Positions 44,578-56,116 of a stretch of DNA of 64,000 bases are shown piece after piece. Position numbers and translations under genes: made by a program. Positions within the stretch are counted from its first letter, which is position 1; each line of letters opens with the position of its first letter. This DNA is from Viola odorata (lineage: Eukaryota > Streptophyta > Magnoliopsida > Malpighiales > Violaceae): positions 55,406,192-55,470,191 of the forward strand of contig OY829545.1 of the NCBI GenBank assembly GCA_963691705.1, in the 5' to 3' direction. Under the pieces are notes generated by a model, which saw only the letters and a program-made list of their open reading frames with translations, had not been told where the DNA came from and ran no database searches.

Positions 44578-45264
44578 GTGATGATCAAATTCCTTTATTT
44601 AATTATTTAAATGGCTTCGAGCCATTTTTGCGACCAAATGTTTCAAAAACTCGAGCCGAAAGCGCCAGCGCGTAGAGAAAAATAAGACGAGTTTAATAGT
44701 TTACAGCGAATGAAGAAAATTCTTCGTTTAACGTGTTTATTTTCTCGTTCGAAAACATGAATATGTTCAAATGAAAAATAAATGACGTTACGACAAAAAT
44801 TGCACGAGACGAAGTTGACTGGCGTGAATGAAAAAAAGAGTAGGTAATCGTCAACTGAAGAAATAACGCGTTCGATCAATGGTCCGAGCGAACTTACTCG
44901 GGTCCAATAAAAGCTCGAACAAACATAATAAAAAAATAAAAAAATTTTAAAAATATGATAAAATACTAAAAATCCTAAATTTTATGCGATGACCTAAAAC
45001 GGAAAAATAAATAGCAAATGACTAACGGATAATTAAAAATATGATTTTTAAGGCTGAAAATATTAATAATAATAATAATGAAAATACGTGACGAAAAATT
45101 AAAAATGTGATTTACGACACTGATGACAATAATAACGATGATAAAATGTGACGAGAATTAAAAATGAACTAACGACAGTAAATTAATTAAAACGACAGTA
45201 AGTTAAGTAAAATAACAGAAATGATAAATTCAATTTAAATGGCATCAAAATTCGGATATCAACA

Positions 45265-47634
45265 AACGGTTACCATGAAATTCGAATGAAGGAAGGAGAT
45301 GAGTGGAAAACAGCGTTTAAGACTAAACATGGTCTTTACGAGTGGATGGTCATGCCTTTCGGCTTGACAAACGCACCGAGCACGTTTATGAGGTTGATGA
45401 ACCATGTGCTACGGCGATTCATTGGCAAGTTTGTAGTGGTGTACTTCGATGACATCCTAATTTATAGCAAGTCACTTGAAGATCATGGTGCGCATCTACA
45501 CCAAGTCTTCCAAACCCTACGCGAGCAACAATTATATGCTAAGGCGAGTAAGTGTTCATTCGCGCTTAAGCAAGTCAGTTTTCTAGGGTTTATTATAGGT
45601 GTGGAAGGCATCAAGGTTGATGAAGAGAAGGTCAAGGCTATTAAGGATTGGCCGACACCGAAGAACGTGAGTGACATACATTCGTTCCATGGCTTAGCGA
45701 ACTTTTATAGACGCTTTGTCAAGGATTTCAGCACTATAGTCGCGCCTTTGAACAAATTGACCAAGAAAGGAGTGCCCTTCACATGGGAACAGCCACAAGA
45801 GCAAGCGTTTCAAACGCTTAAAGAGAGAATGTGCACCGTGCCTATTTTAGCATTGCCTAATTTAGAGAAGGCTTTCGAAGTGGAATGCGATGCGAGTGGC
45901 ATCGGCATTGGAGCGGTTTTGATGCAAGAGAAGAGATCGATTGCGTTCTTTAGCGAGAAATTAAAGGACGCACAGCTACGGTATCCTACTTATACCAAGG
46001 AACTCTATGCACTCGTGCTCGCCTTAGAGGTTTGGCAGCACTATCTTATGCCGCGAGAGTTTCTAGTGCACACCGATCATCTTAGCCTGAAATATTTGAA
46101 GGGCCAAGGGAAATTAAACAAAAGGCATGCCACATGGATGGAGTTTATAGAAGCATTCCCTTACCATATTCAGTACAAGCAAGGAAAAGAGAATATTGTA
46201 GCCGACGCATTGTCTAGACGGTATGCTCTTATTTCTTCTCTTAGTGTGAAACTTTTGGGGTTTGTGCATATAACTTCTCTCTACCCTTTTGATTCTAATT
46301 TTGGAGAGATCTACTCAACATGCATGACAACAAATGGTTCTAAGTATTATCGGCATGATGGGTATTTATTCAAGCACAAGAGGCTATGTATTCCACGTTG
46401 TTCTATGCGAGAATTGTTGATCTTAGAGTCGCACGGTGGTGGACTCATGGGACACTTTGGAGTTACAAAAACCCTTGAGATAGTAAAGGGACATTTTTAT
46501 TAGCCGCACATGAAGAGAAACGTGGTACGTATTGTGGCTAGGTGTGTTACATGCCGCAAGGCTAAATCGAAGGTTGCAAATCACGGTGAGTACATGCCTC
46601 TGCCCGCTCCTTTACACCCGTGGACGGATATCTCTATGGATTTCATGGTTGGTTTGCGGAAGTCATGGAAAGGGAAAGATAGTATTTTTGTCATTGTGAA
46701 CAGATTTTCAAAGATGGCACACTTCATTCCGTGTGCGATTAACAACGACGCAAGCTACATCGCCAATCTGTTTTTCAAGGAAGTCATTCGCCTACATGGA
46801 ATGCCCACAAGCATTGTGAGTGACCGAGACGGAAAATTCCTTAGCCACTTTTGGCGAGTGTTATGGAGACGTTTGGGGACTAAGCTACTATTTTTGACTT
46901 CTTGCCATCCTCAAACCGACGGACAAACTGAAGTGGTAAACCACACAGTCAGCTCCTTATTGAGAGCGTTGGTAGCCAAACATGTGTCCAAGTGGGATGA
47001 TCAACTACCGTTTATAGAGTTCGCCTACAACCGAGCCACGCATTCTAGCACCGATTTCTCACATTTTGAGATAGTCTATGGCTTCAATCCTTTGACACCG
47101 CTTGACTTAGCGCCTTTACCTTTGCAAGATGTCGTGAGTCTAGATGGAGATGCAAAGGCAGCAACGGTGAAGACAATTCATGAGCAGATTAAGAAGAACA
47201 TTGAGAAGATGAATGAGCGTTTGGTCCGCAAGAAGAATCAAGGAAGGACAACCACATCCTTCAACGTAGGAGATTGGGTTTGGTTACATTTGAGGTGAGA
47301 GAGATTTCCAGCCTTGAGGCGTCATAAGATTTCCGCGAGGGGAGATGGCCCATTTTTTATCGTGGAGAAAATCAACAACAATGTCTATATCCTCGACCTA
47401 CCTAGTGAATATGGAACCGTGAGTACTACCTTCAACTTCTCTAATTTGACTTTGTGTGATTGGATGGAAGATGATGAGGGAGGGACTGATGCGAACCCTA
47501 GTGCGCATCACACGCATGCCACAAACCCTAGCGCAAGCGCCTGTCCAGCCAGCTTTCCTTGTTCATGCAAGAGGAACTTCAGCGCGAGGCCTTGGTTTAT
47601 GAGTCCGCACTGCGCGCGCATACGCCGAGGCTAA
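45265..47634 (+). pseudogene. RT, RNase H and integrase of a Ty3/gypsy element (element E)
   Basis: The frame opens mid-RT (NGYHEIRM), directly at the edge of element C, then shows [15 protein letters not shown] and the catalytic [12 protein letters not shown]. RNase H ([57 protein letters not shown]) follows. The integrase zinc domain includes [12 protein letters not shown] and CVTCRKAK. The core has DISMDFMVGL, SIVSDRDGKF and HPQTDGQTEVVN, and the tail has RGDGPFFIVEKINNNVY. Two in-frame stops interrupt it: TAG at 46501-46503, where Trp is normal, and TGA at 47296-47298, likely from CGA. The N-terminal RT, protease and gag are missing because C inserted here and the sequence beyond C was lost. 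No clear chromodomain is seen. Confidence 0.93.
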
Positions 47635-47856
47635 TGACGTTGCTGGTCGCGCCTAGCGCCTATGAAATGGACGCCCGAGCCAAGTCAGACTTGGGAAATA
47701 TTTACCGAGCCCCAGCCGAAGTGCAAGACAGTTGGAAGTGTCTAGAAGAAGCTGGAGAAGTTTCAAGTCAAATGCTCGACGCGTTTGGGAGAAGGCTCCA
47801 GTTGACCAACGTGTACGCAAGTCCTAATGCGCATAGGACTTCGACTTGAGGAAGAA

Positions 47857-48400
47857 TGCTATTATGCAATTCTACCGCATGTAGGATTGTTTTCATCTTC
47901 TAATCTACTTAGTATTAGTAGTATATTTAATTTAATTAATTAATTATAGCTTTGTACAAATATAGTTTTGTATGCGCCTATTTAAAGGCAGTCGTTTGTC
48001 TTAATTAAACAAGTCTTTTTGCCAAAAACTGTGAGTTTAATTCTCTGAAATTGTTCAACATTGAACCTTGAATCCTTTGAGTCCGAACGCTCGAAGAACA
48101 ACTCAAGTAAATCAAAAGTTCACTCCATTGTTCGACTACCTAGGTTGCTGGCCTAATTGCGGGTTAGAGGGTTAGGAGTTCGATCAAGAACCTCACATGC
48201 ATAGCTGGGTTGGCTAAATAATCACGTTTAGCAGGGTCAGCGTACGTATTGAGTTATCCAAGTATTTCCGCACGAAGTCCATCCTTGAACAACGATCGCA
48301 AGAGGAGAAATGGTTCAAGCCTAGCGAGGATCATATCACCAGGCCTCACAGGTCCGAAATAAATCAAACGGCATTGACTGACGCATTTTGAAGTCCTTGT
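47857..48400 (+). repeat. 3' LTR of element E (right edge uncertain)
   Basis: A purine-rich stretch (TTGAGGAAGAA) ends at 47856. The next bases, TGCTATTATGC, open an AT-rich, promoter-like segment with TATTTAAA at 47979-47986 and polyadenylation-like words. No second copy is in the window, so the end is a guess. Confidence 0.6.
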
Positions 48401-48899
48401 TTGCGTAGGATTGCTGTCAGCAAAAATGTCTCTTCCGGCTCTTACGTTTGAGCTGAAAATTGGTCACAATAGAGAAAACATCCTGAGGTTTCATAAACAT
48501 GTTCAATCGTATGATTCTAACTTCTATAGCTCCTTCTGGATTCGGACAAAGTCGCCTGTTGCGTCTGCGCCTAGAACTCCTACGTGCGAGATTGTCATCT
48601 CGAACCTTCTTGAGATCTACTCATCCAAATGCTATGAAACTTGGACACAGCCTTCCTAAGACTCAAATAGTTCTTGTATATTTGCTGGATGTTTGATTAA
48701 AGTCGTTCTTCCATGGGTTGACTCGTGTGGATACGAAGGTGTGTGATAGGCGCTTCCAAGCTACCTTCCATGTCATCCTTCGCCTAAAGGCTTGCCCTAG
48801 TAGCTTTTCCTGCCTTGTCTCCATATCCAGAGGTTGTATTAACCTCACTAGATACTTTGCAATGTCTTGGTTTGATTGGCCTTGGTCGCAAGGCGTGTG
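48401..48899. other. Retroelement-derived spacer
   Basis: Short open frames on both strands show no family resemblance. The stretch lies between the LTR of E and the pol end of element F, and is probably degraded retroelement DNA. Confidence 0.4.
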
Positions 48900-51360
48900 C
48901 GCGTTGTGCGTGCGATAGGGCTAGCCACGGGGCTAAGATCGTATCATTCCCTCCCCCTTCGAAATGATTCACCCTCGAATCTGCATCTAGACCTGCACCA
49001 CAATACCTTAAGTTAATAATATCAAAGTAAACACAAAGCAAACCATACCAACCTCGCAAGTTTAACTTGGCGGCTATGTCTTTGAATATGACAATGCATC
49101 GGGTAAGACCATCGCCCCAAGCAGTCTTCTTCACTTGAACTTGGATTGGAACCCATCCTTAGTGTAAGCACTGCCAAATCCAAGTTCCTAACTTGAAGGA
49201 CTCGTCCATCCTTCCATTGTTCCTCAAAGTTGCCATCTTGACACTCAAGCGCGCACCATAGCGCTTGGCTTGTCCATGGGCTATCCGCATTACTTCGATC
49301 TCTTTGTTGCCACTTATACTAAACAATACACTCAAAGGCAGCAATATTAAACCGAATAATGTCATAAGAATAAAATCACACGTGTTTCAATAACACACCA
49401 ATAATAATAGCGTGTATGAAAAGGTAGTAAGTATATAAAAGAAACGGAAAACATTCCTTCCACGTAAACTCATACTTACAAATCGACACATTCCTCATAG
49501 CTCCAAGAGCTCTCTCCTCCATCTCTAGTTGCCTCAAGAATTGTGGTGGCAAGGATAATTTTTTCTCCATTGGCGCACTCAATGTCTGCCACGATTCTTG
49601 ACCTAAGTCGCTAAAGGACTTCTTCTTTTGATTACTAACAAAACTCCAAGGAATAATATATGAAATAATAACATCCTTAAAGGTTAAGTTAATAATAAAA
49701 TAGCAACTCATCACATAATCCTCAAACATATCATGTTCATCAAAATTTCACAAAAGATCATGCGACCGATATAAGCGATTGCGTCAGAAAAGAGCTCCTC
49801 CAAAGCCTATCGACTTAAACACAAAATTTTCATGAAATTCACACTTTGCAGAATAGTTATTCAATGTAAAAACATGTGAAATTCCAATTAAATTTGTGTT
49901 AGAGACAACACAATCCATGTCTCTCGGCCTAGTCAACATACCAAACTGTTTTCGCTTTCGCGAGTAATTTTCAAAGGCATATGACTTGACCTTAGATTCT
50001 TTCATATTATCATCATTAATTAGATTAATTTTATAATCAAGATCATAAAAATTAATGAGATTAGTATACTTACACAAATCGGACTTAAGGAGATTAAAGT
50101 ATGTCATACATTTGCGGCTAAGGTTAGCCGAACTAGGCACCATGGATGATTGGCGCTCCTTAAGTTCCTTTGGCAGCATGGAATGGACATGTTCTTCTAC
50201 CAACAGCCTTCTCTTACCCTGCACATGAGGAGAAACAACAATGGAGGAGAAAACAAACGGGTTATGGTTAGGAAAATTTAAGCACAATGGCTCAAAAATC
50301 ATTTTTGAGAGGCTTGCGCCAAAACAGATTTTTCGCTCACATAATGCTTCCCTCTCTTGTTCTCTCTTGGCATAAACACTCATCTCTCCTTTTTCAAATT
50401 TTCCACTCTCTGCATGCTCTTTATTTTCATGCAAGTGTTTTAAACTCTCATCTCTTTTCCCATGCTCGCTTCTTTCATGGGGGTTGTTTCGAATTTCTTT
50501 TATTAACTCATGCTCACTCTTTTCATGGGGGCTGTTTTGCTCTTTTTATTTTAAGGCTTCCAATTATTTTAAGCCTTTTTCTTTTCTTTCTTTTTTAAAG
50601 TCCGAATATGACTTAACAAGATACTCTTGATCTTTAAGGACTTCCGAAGGTGACAAAGGCTTCAATATGTGCTCTCGGCCATCCTTGACAACCGAATAAT
50701 GATTGCTCTTGCCCTTGTGAACCGCCTTCATATCATGTTGCCAACGTCTTCCAAAAAAGATATGACTTGAAATCATGGGTACAATGTCGCAATAGATACT
50801 ACACTCAAATCTTCTAATGGAAAAAGTGACCAAAACACAATGTGTTACCTCTAACTCCTCGTCGTTGGTCATCCATTGACGTTTGTATGGCTTCGACTTC
50901 TCAATCAATGGGAGATTGAGTTTGTGCACAAATAAGTCACTTGCACAATTCGCCGAACTCCTAGTGTCAATAACCAATGAGCACACCTTCTTTTCAACTC
51001 GGCAACGGGCATAGAATAACCCTTCTTTTTGTTCACTCACTTCCGTCCCTCCTTGTACACTCAATTGACGCTTAGTGACCAGCGTTCTAGCATGATCATG
51101 CTCTCTGGATCCTTGTGTACAAGTCGCTTGACTATCATGCACTATATCGCACATTAGGGTCTTGTGCGGCGGCTCGCATCTAGGGTTTGCCTCGGTAACC
51201 TTCGATTCACATGTACGCCATGGTACTTCCTCTTTGGCCCTCAATCCAACAAGGACCTTCCTTCTATCACCCTCCATCTCATCAAATCTTGTATCAAGCT
51301 TTCTTTATTTGAGGGCGTGAAGTAATCTCTCCTTAAACATCTTTTCGGTCATGTCTCCTG
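48900..51360 (-). pseudogene. Degenerate Ty3/gypsy gag-protease remnant (element F)
   Basis: Reading leftwards on the minus strand there is a gag start (MTEKMFKERLLHALK, then a stop). Next is a protease region at 50564-51277 with GLFYARCRVEKKVCSLVIDT, where the active site reads D-T-R-S instead of D-G-G-S. HIFFGRRWQHDMKAVHKG and LKPLSPSEV follow. At 49784-50434 the usual pre-RT linker is recognisable (EREALCERKICFGAS). RT and integrase are missing. Near 48930-48970 the frame DSRVNHFEGGGNDTIL matches the typical end of plant Ty3/gypsy polyproteins. The capsid and most of pol have been deleted. The orientation is opposite to E. Confidence 0.75.
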
Positions 51361-52400
51361 TAAGTCACAACACACAAAACAAACAAAGTGTAAAGTTGTC
51401 CTAGAAATAGCAAAGACAACTCGATTTCGAAACAATTTTAGATGCTTAATAAGTAATCTAGTTGCAAAGATCAATCAACTAAATACTTACTAGGCCAGAA
51501 TAGAAAGGCTTTATGTATTGGAATCAAAGAAAAGCTCAAATAAAATAGAAAGACTCAAATAAATTCACAAACCGTGAATAATGTGTGTGTGCGCGTCGTT
51601 TGTCCTTCTTGCCCTAACTTTTGAGTGCGGTGTCCGATTGCAATGATTCTTATTGCTATTGAAAGCTAACACCTTCAAGTTTCTTTTATTTTGTTTTTCT
51701 TTTGATTTTGAATACTGATTCTTATTCTCATTGCTTGTCATAATCACTCTGTGGGCTCTAGCTAACTCTATAAGACCCTTTGATAACTCCTTTCTAGTTT
51801 TCTTACCACTTTTCTAGTTTATAATTCATTTTTTTAATAACTCCTTTCATAATTAATCAGCTAAAGTTAAAATAAAATAATATTTTTGTTTCAGGTATGG
51901 TAAATATAAACATTTAAAAGAAAAATAGTTTGATAAATTATTACAAAATGAATAATCTCAAAAGAATATTTGTCATTTTTGGTCATTCTAAACAAGATAA
52001 GAACTTATAATATGAATCGTAACCAAACACTTTAAAATAAATTTTTTTATTAGTTCTAGCTAAAAGTTATGACTACAAAATATTTTTTATATCAACTAAA
52101 CTTTCTCTCTCTAGCTCCTTTAATAATACAGCTAAAGTTAAAAGTTAAGCCAATACCAAGCAGATTCTAAGAGTATAATAGTAAAGTCAAAAATTCATGC
52201 CGAGCAACCAAGCATCTTCCTCAACCCTAAGATTCAGAAACATGATAGCACAGGAATTGAATCTCTATCGTCAGTCAATAAACGGTTCAACTTCACCGAG
52301 CTTCCAAGTTCTAACTTCTGATCAACCGTTTCTCTTCCTCTACAAGATAACATGTTTCATCAACCGTTTCTAATTTTTATCTTCTGGTCAACTTATTAGC
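51361..52400. other. AT-rich intergenic stretch
   Basis: I see no gene. The first part may be the leader of element F. At 51770-52170 the words AACTCCTTT and AGCTAAAGTTAAA recur, which hints at a small degraded transposon, but no clean inverted ends were found. Near 52260-52390 a CAACCGTTTCT phrase is repeated. Confidence 0.5.
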
Positions 52401-53570
52401 ATGGATCCTCTCCACTTTGTCAACTTCCTCAATTTGGGAGTTGGATGTACACAGCTTAGAAACGAAGCTCTCCTGACAAAGTGGTTGTGGGGGTTACTTG
52501 CAGGGGAAAACAAGAATTGGATAAACATAGTGCGTAAGGAATATATTTTAAACACGCTGGGCGACTTATGGCGATGTGAAAACGTCAAATTCTCTCCGAT
52601 TTGGTCTGATATTATCCGAGTGGCAGGAAGATCCTCTTCTCTATTTGGATTCTTTACCGCTAACATCCAATTGGAGTTAGGAGATGGGAGTAAGATAAAG
52701 TTCTGGTGGGATCCATGGTCAGCTCAAACGCCCTTGGCTGTTAAGCATCCTCGTTTATATTCAGTCACTACTAAGTCTAATGGTATGGTCTCAGACTTTG
52801 GCGAAAGAGATGAAGAGGGGTGGAAGTGGAATTTTGAGTGGGGGCGTGGCCTTTTTGAATGGGAAGTTGACGAGCTAAATTCCATGAAACAAAACCTGAA
52901 AGTGCCTAATACAGCAGATCAGTCCAGCAACATTAAGTGGAGGCCAGAAAATTCAGGTAAATTCTCGGTAAATTCATTCTGTAGGGGAGTAGAAAAGGTG
53001 AGATACGGTCATCGTGTTAGCGATTTGCTGGCTTCTTGTTGGGGCGGTAAGTTGCCGTACAAAATAGAATTTTTCATGTGGCTATGTTTAAGGGGTCGGC
53101 TTGCAACAAGAGATTATCTTGCCAGATGTAACATTATTCCTGGATCGGAGGCTAAGTGCCCTCTATGTCAGGTTGATAATGAGACGAACCACCACCTTAT
53201 TCTGCATTGTGCCAAGATGGACGGGATTTGGAAGTTTATGGCGAGATGGGCGGGGTTCAATTGGGCTCGTCCTCGAGATTTCCAAGGATTGTATTTATCG
53301 TGGGGGAGTTTAGGTGTGGGGAAAAATAGGGAGGCTCAGGACAAGTGGAGCTTGTTGCTCCCTGCAATTTCATGGGCTATGTGGAAGGCCAGAAACGACC
53401 TCATATTCCAGAATAAATCTATTGGGTCGCAGCAGTTGCTGCACTCAATTTTCGGATACTGGAATCGCTGGATGAGGAGTATGGATAACACTTTTCCCTA
53501 CTCCATGACGCAAACTATGGCTTCATCTACGTGGCTGCAGGTTTGGGGCACCAACGCAACTAGTGATTGA
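52401..53570 (+). CDS. LINE ORF2 C-terminal domain with zf-RVT
   Basis: The open frame is 389 residues. Its start (LGVGCTQLRNEALLTKWLWG) is the region just after the RT domain of plant LINEs. DGSKIKFWWDPW follows. At residues ~215-275 lies the zinc-binding zf-RVT domain (LPYKIEFFMWLCLRGRLATR, CPLCQVDNETNHHLILHCAK). The endonuclease and RT domains are absent. The frame is free of stops, so the insertion is not very old. The ATG at 52401 is probably fortuitous. Confidence 0.88.
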   Translation: MDPLHFVNFLNLGVGCTQLRNEALLTKWLWGLLAGENKNWINIVRKEYILNTLGDLWRCENVKFSPIWSDIIRVAGRSSSLFGFFTANIQLELGDGSKIKFWWDPWSAQTPLAVKHPRLYSVTTKSNGMVSDFGERDEEGWKWNFEWGRGLFEWEVDELNSMKQNLKVPNTADQSSNIKWRPENSGKFSVNSFCRGVEKVRYGHRVSDLLASCWGGKLPYKIEFFMWLCLRGRLATRDYLARCNIIPGSEAKCPLCQVDNETNHHLILHCAKMDGIWKFMARWAGFNWARPRDFQGLYLSWGSLGVGKNREAQDKWSLLLPAISWAMWKARNDLIFQNKSIGSQQLLHSIFGYWNRWMRSMDNTFPYSMTQTMASSTWLQVWGTNATSD

Positions 53571-53852
53571 GGTGCTGTAATGGCCGTATCCCTTTGTCTT
53601 GGGTCGATGATCTTGGCTTCATCCTGGTCTCTTTCCGAGTTGATCAGCTGTGCGTCCTGGTAGCTTGACAGCCGTGATGTCGTCTGCGATGGTTTTGCAG
53701 TAGCCTTTGTAGAGTTTTCTATTTAGTCGTTCTCTGAGAGTTGTTTGCCTGCTGTTTTGCTGTTGTTTGCAGCAGCTACATTTTGTTTCCTGGGTCATGT
53801 TCTTTATGACTAGTTTTTAATAAAGTCTCATCATATTTAAAAAAAAAAAAAA
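52401..53852 (+). mobile_element. 5'-truncated L1-type LINE (non-LTR retrotransposon) tail
   Basis: The segment contains the C-terminal end of a plant L1-like ORF2, a 280-bp 3' UTR, AATAAA at 53819-53824 and a poly(A) run at 53839-53852. Truncation at the 5' end and a terminal A-run are typical of target-primed reverse transcription. I could not find target duplications. Confidence 0.85.
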
Positions 53853-54187
53853 TTGACCCTCTTCCTAGCCTAGCCATAACCGGCGTTAGAGGTGGTGGAG
53901 GTCGAAGAGCAATACTGAAACCTAGAGGTTTTTTTTAGCACATGTAGATTTGATGCCTAATTCAAAGGATTTTCTCTCTCTAAGAATTAGAGAGAGAGAC
54001 ATTATCATGAATATTTTGGTTGTCATTATCTCTTTTACTATATATTATGATCTTATTATATGATGTCTTACAATAATGTCTAATGTTATTATGAGCAAAA
54101 AATGACACAGATATATTATCATAAGAGTTCATAAATTTTGTTTGCTCACGTGTATTACTACTAAATAAGTCTCAATACTTTTTTTTA

Positions 54188-54260
54188 CTTCCTCCGATAC
54201 AAAATAAACGTCGTCTTAGATATTTTTTCTTGGTCCAAAATACACGTTGTTCTCCCGTCC
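54188..54260. repeat. Stowaway/mariner-like MITE end fragment
   Basis: TACTTCCTCCGATACAAAAT, with AACGTCGTC and CTTGGTCC soon after, resembles the common TACTCCCTCCGT terminus of plant mariner MITEs. No matching right end was found. Confidence 0.45.
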
Positions 54261-54392
54261 CAAACCATGTTGCATCCGTTTGACGAGTTTACCCCTGGTG
54301 AAGCACCAAACAAAGCTTAGAGCTCCTTGTTGTAATGGTGGGGATTGCAGATCTAGTGGATGAGGGTTCGATGATAGGTAGATGCGGATCTA

Positions 54393-54699
54393 GAGGTATT
54401 TAGGGGATGATGACTGGAATTAGTGACGGTGGATCGAGTGGTGGTTGTGTGGCTCTAGCCGGGTTTTGAGAAGGGGGCAACAGTGGTCGTAGGAAAGGTA
54501 GATGGAAGTGATGGTTAGGCTCGGTCACAGAAGGGGATGACTAGTGGTATTTAGGGGATGATGACTGGAATTAGTGATGGTGGATCGAGTGGTGGTTGTG
54601 TGGCTCTAGCTAGGTTTGGAGAAGGGGGTAGCAGTGGTCGCAGGAAAGGTAGATGGCAGTGATGGTTGGGCTCGGTCACAGAGGGAGATGACTAGTGGT
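54393..54699. repeat. Tandem duplication, period 151 bp, two copies
   Basis: TAGGGGATGATGACTGGAAT occurs at 54401 and 54552. The copies stay similar through GGTAGATGG and CTCGGTCACAGA to about 54699. An open frame on the minus strand here (54606-54860) has no recognisable family. Confidence 0.9.
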
Positions 54700-55243
54700 G
54701 GTTTAGACAGTAGGTGATGGTGATGGAGGTGGAGATATAGGTGGGGTTGGAAATAAGTTTGGTTAAATCTGAGTTTTTGGTTCATTATGAGATGGGAGGG
54801 ATGATTGAGGAGGAAGCAGGTGAGAGGGTTTGCAACGAAGAAGGAGACCAATAATAACAAAAAGAAAAAAGTATGGTAAATAAGTAGAGAACACAGGGCA
54901 ATATGGTAAGTAAAAGAACTATACCAATTCTCCTTAAACTTTATGTCCGGTCTTCAAATGATATTTAATAGAGATCGAGCAAATATTATAATATATATGA
55001 GTATAGATATATATAAAATTTTAGCCCATAATTTGAAATATTTCTCCCTAAGATTTTTCTTAAATAGAAGAAAATTTTAGAATTTTTATTATAATAATAA
55101 TGAAAAATACTAGTATGTAGAAGGGATGAATTATAAAATATTGAAACATGTCTTAACATATATTGGACTTGACATATAAAAGGAGTAATTTGTATAAAGT
55201 ATTTGAAGAATTGGACTATAATGTCATGTATATAAAACCCTTA

Positions 55244-55493
55244 CTCTCTTTGTTTTTGTAGAAAATGGCATTTTGACTTGAAACATATATCAAAGGAAGT
55301 GATTTTCGAATATTTTTTTATGTAATGTTTGATAAAATTATTTATTTCTTAAATGACCTCATAATGTGGCCAATAGATACAATCATTTTCCAATTCAAAT
55401 TTAGTTATTTCAAAATATACATAGAAAATTAAAAATCACTTTTTTTATGGACAATTTCTTCCCTCTAAAATGTCTTTTTTTTTCAAGACAGAG
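55244..55493. mobile_element. Probable mariner/Stowaway-type MITE
   Basis: The left end, CTCTCTTTGTTTTTGTAGAA with ATGGCATTTT shortly after, is matched in reverse at the right end (CTCTGTCTTG with GACATTTT). TA dinucleotides flank both ends (55242-55243, 55494-55495). The 250-bp length and AT-richness fit. It has no coding capacity. Confidence 0.6.
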
Positions 55494-55789
55494 TATGATG
55501 CGAAATTTTCTTTAAAAATAATTTATTCTGTGTATGTTAAACAATCTCATGGTTCACTACTTTTTTGAGTTCTATTTATTAGTTGACATTTTGCATCTTA
55601 ACAATACAGATTATAAAAAATTGTTGATGTGCCAATTCAACAATTATTAATGGTAAATAATGTTGGAAGCTTATGATGAGGAAGCATTTGATAATTGATA
55701 TGACATGACACCATTATGAAACATAGATGCTCATGTCATGCTTGAAGAAAGCAGAACATTATATGCATTCTTCTTTACAATTACAAGGT

Positions 55790-55808
55790 TATATATATAT
55801 ATATATAA
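55790..55808. repeat. AT microsatellite
   Basis: A short uninterrupted AT run lies in the intergenic DNA about 300 bp downstream of the DCL4 stop codon. Confidence 0.9.
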
Positions 55809-56116
55809 CTCATGACCTTTTTGTACATCACAATACTTACCTAATACTATTACTACCGGCTCCCCTTGTGCAACAGATAAATTTGGTTTCAAATGACATG
55901 ACTCACTACTTACGTTGAATTTAATCATTGACATTCATCTAGAATTAGGGTTTTCAGTTTCTACACACTGTGCACGGCAACACCAGAGGACATGTTACTG
56001 TCCTTAGTTTGCCACATCAATCTCCCCTGAATCGAGAACCTGAGTTTCAATGAAGAACTTATTTACTCTATTCTCTGGTGCATGCGAATTCTTTTTTCAA
56101 GTTGCATGGTATCACT

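Larger units (their letters stand above)
8866..45264 (-). mobile_element. Ogre-type (Tat lineage) LTR retrotransposon, 3'-truncated (element C)
   Basis: Read on the minus strand from 45264, the order is 5' LTR (42126-45264), primer site, leader, ORF1, spacer, gag, protease, putative intron, RT, RNase H, a second RNase H of the Tat type, integrase and a noncoding tail. The extra ORF upstream of gag, the dual RNase H, the very long LTR and the tRNA-Arg-like primer site together identify the Ogre/Tat group. Two later insertions interrupt it, the solo LTR at 18419-21417 and element D at 22353-40731. The element ends abruptly at about 8866, without its polypurine tract or 3' LTR. Coding parts carry many stops, so it is inactive. 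Its right end lies inside the RT gene of element E. Confidence 0.9.
42126..45264 (-). repeat. 5' LTR of element C (3,139 bp)
   Basis: On the minus strand it starts TGTTGATATCCGAATTTTGA and ends in a run of eleven G followed by ACA. It is clearly related to, but diverged and shorter than, the LTRs of D. It has TATA at 44309-44316, a perfect inverted repeat at 44538-44577, a 21-bp GC-rich triplication at 44366-44428, and short AT-rich units with CGCATACGAAAATTTAAA at 43060-43260. Its right edge abuts the RT gene of element E. Confidence 0.93.
53853..56116. other. Intergenic region downstream of DCL4
   Basis: No gene is supported. It contains a Stowaway-like fragment at about 54188-54260, a 151-bp tandem duplication, a probable MITE (55244-55493), an AT microsatellite (55790-55808) and, close to 56116, the expected 3' UTR of DCL4. 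Confidence 0.6.

Noticed and set aside
48411..48659. Short plus-strand frame after element E's LTR
   Set aside because: There is no recognisable motif, and it lies between two retroelement remnants.
52401..53570. A host gene with a zinc-finger domain
   Set aside because: The domain is the zf-RVT tail of LINE ORF2, and the AATAAA plus poly(A) run downstream shows a retroposed end.
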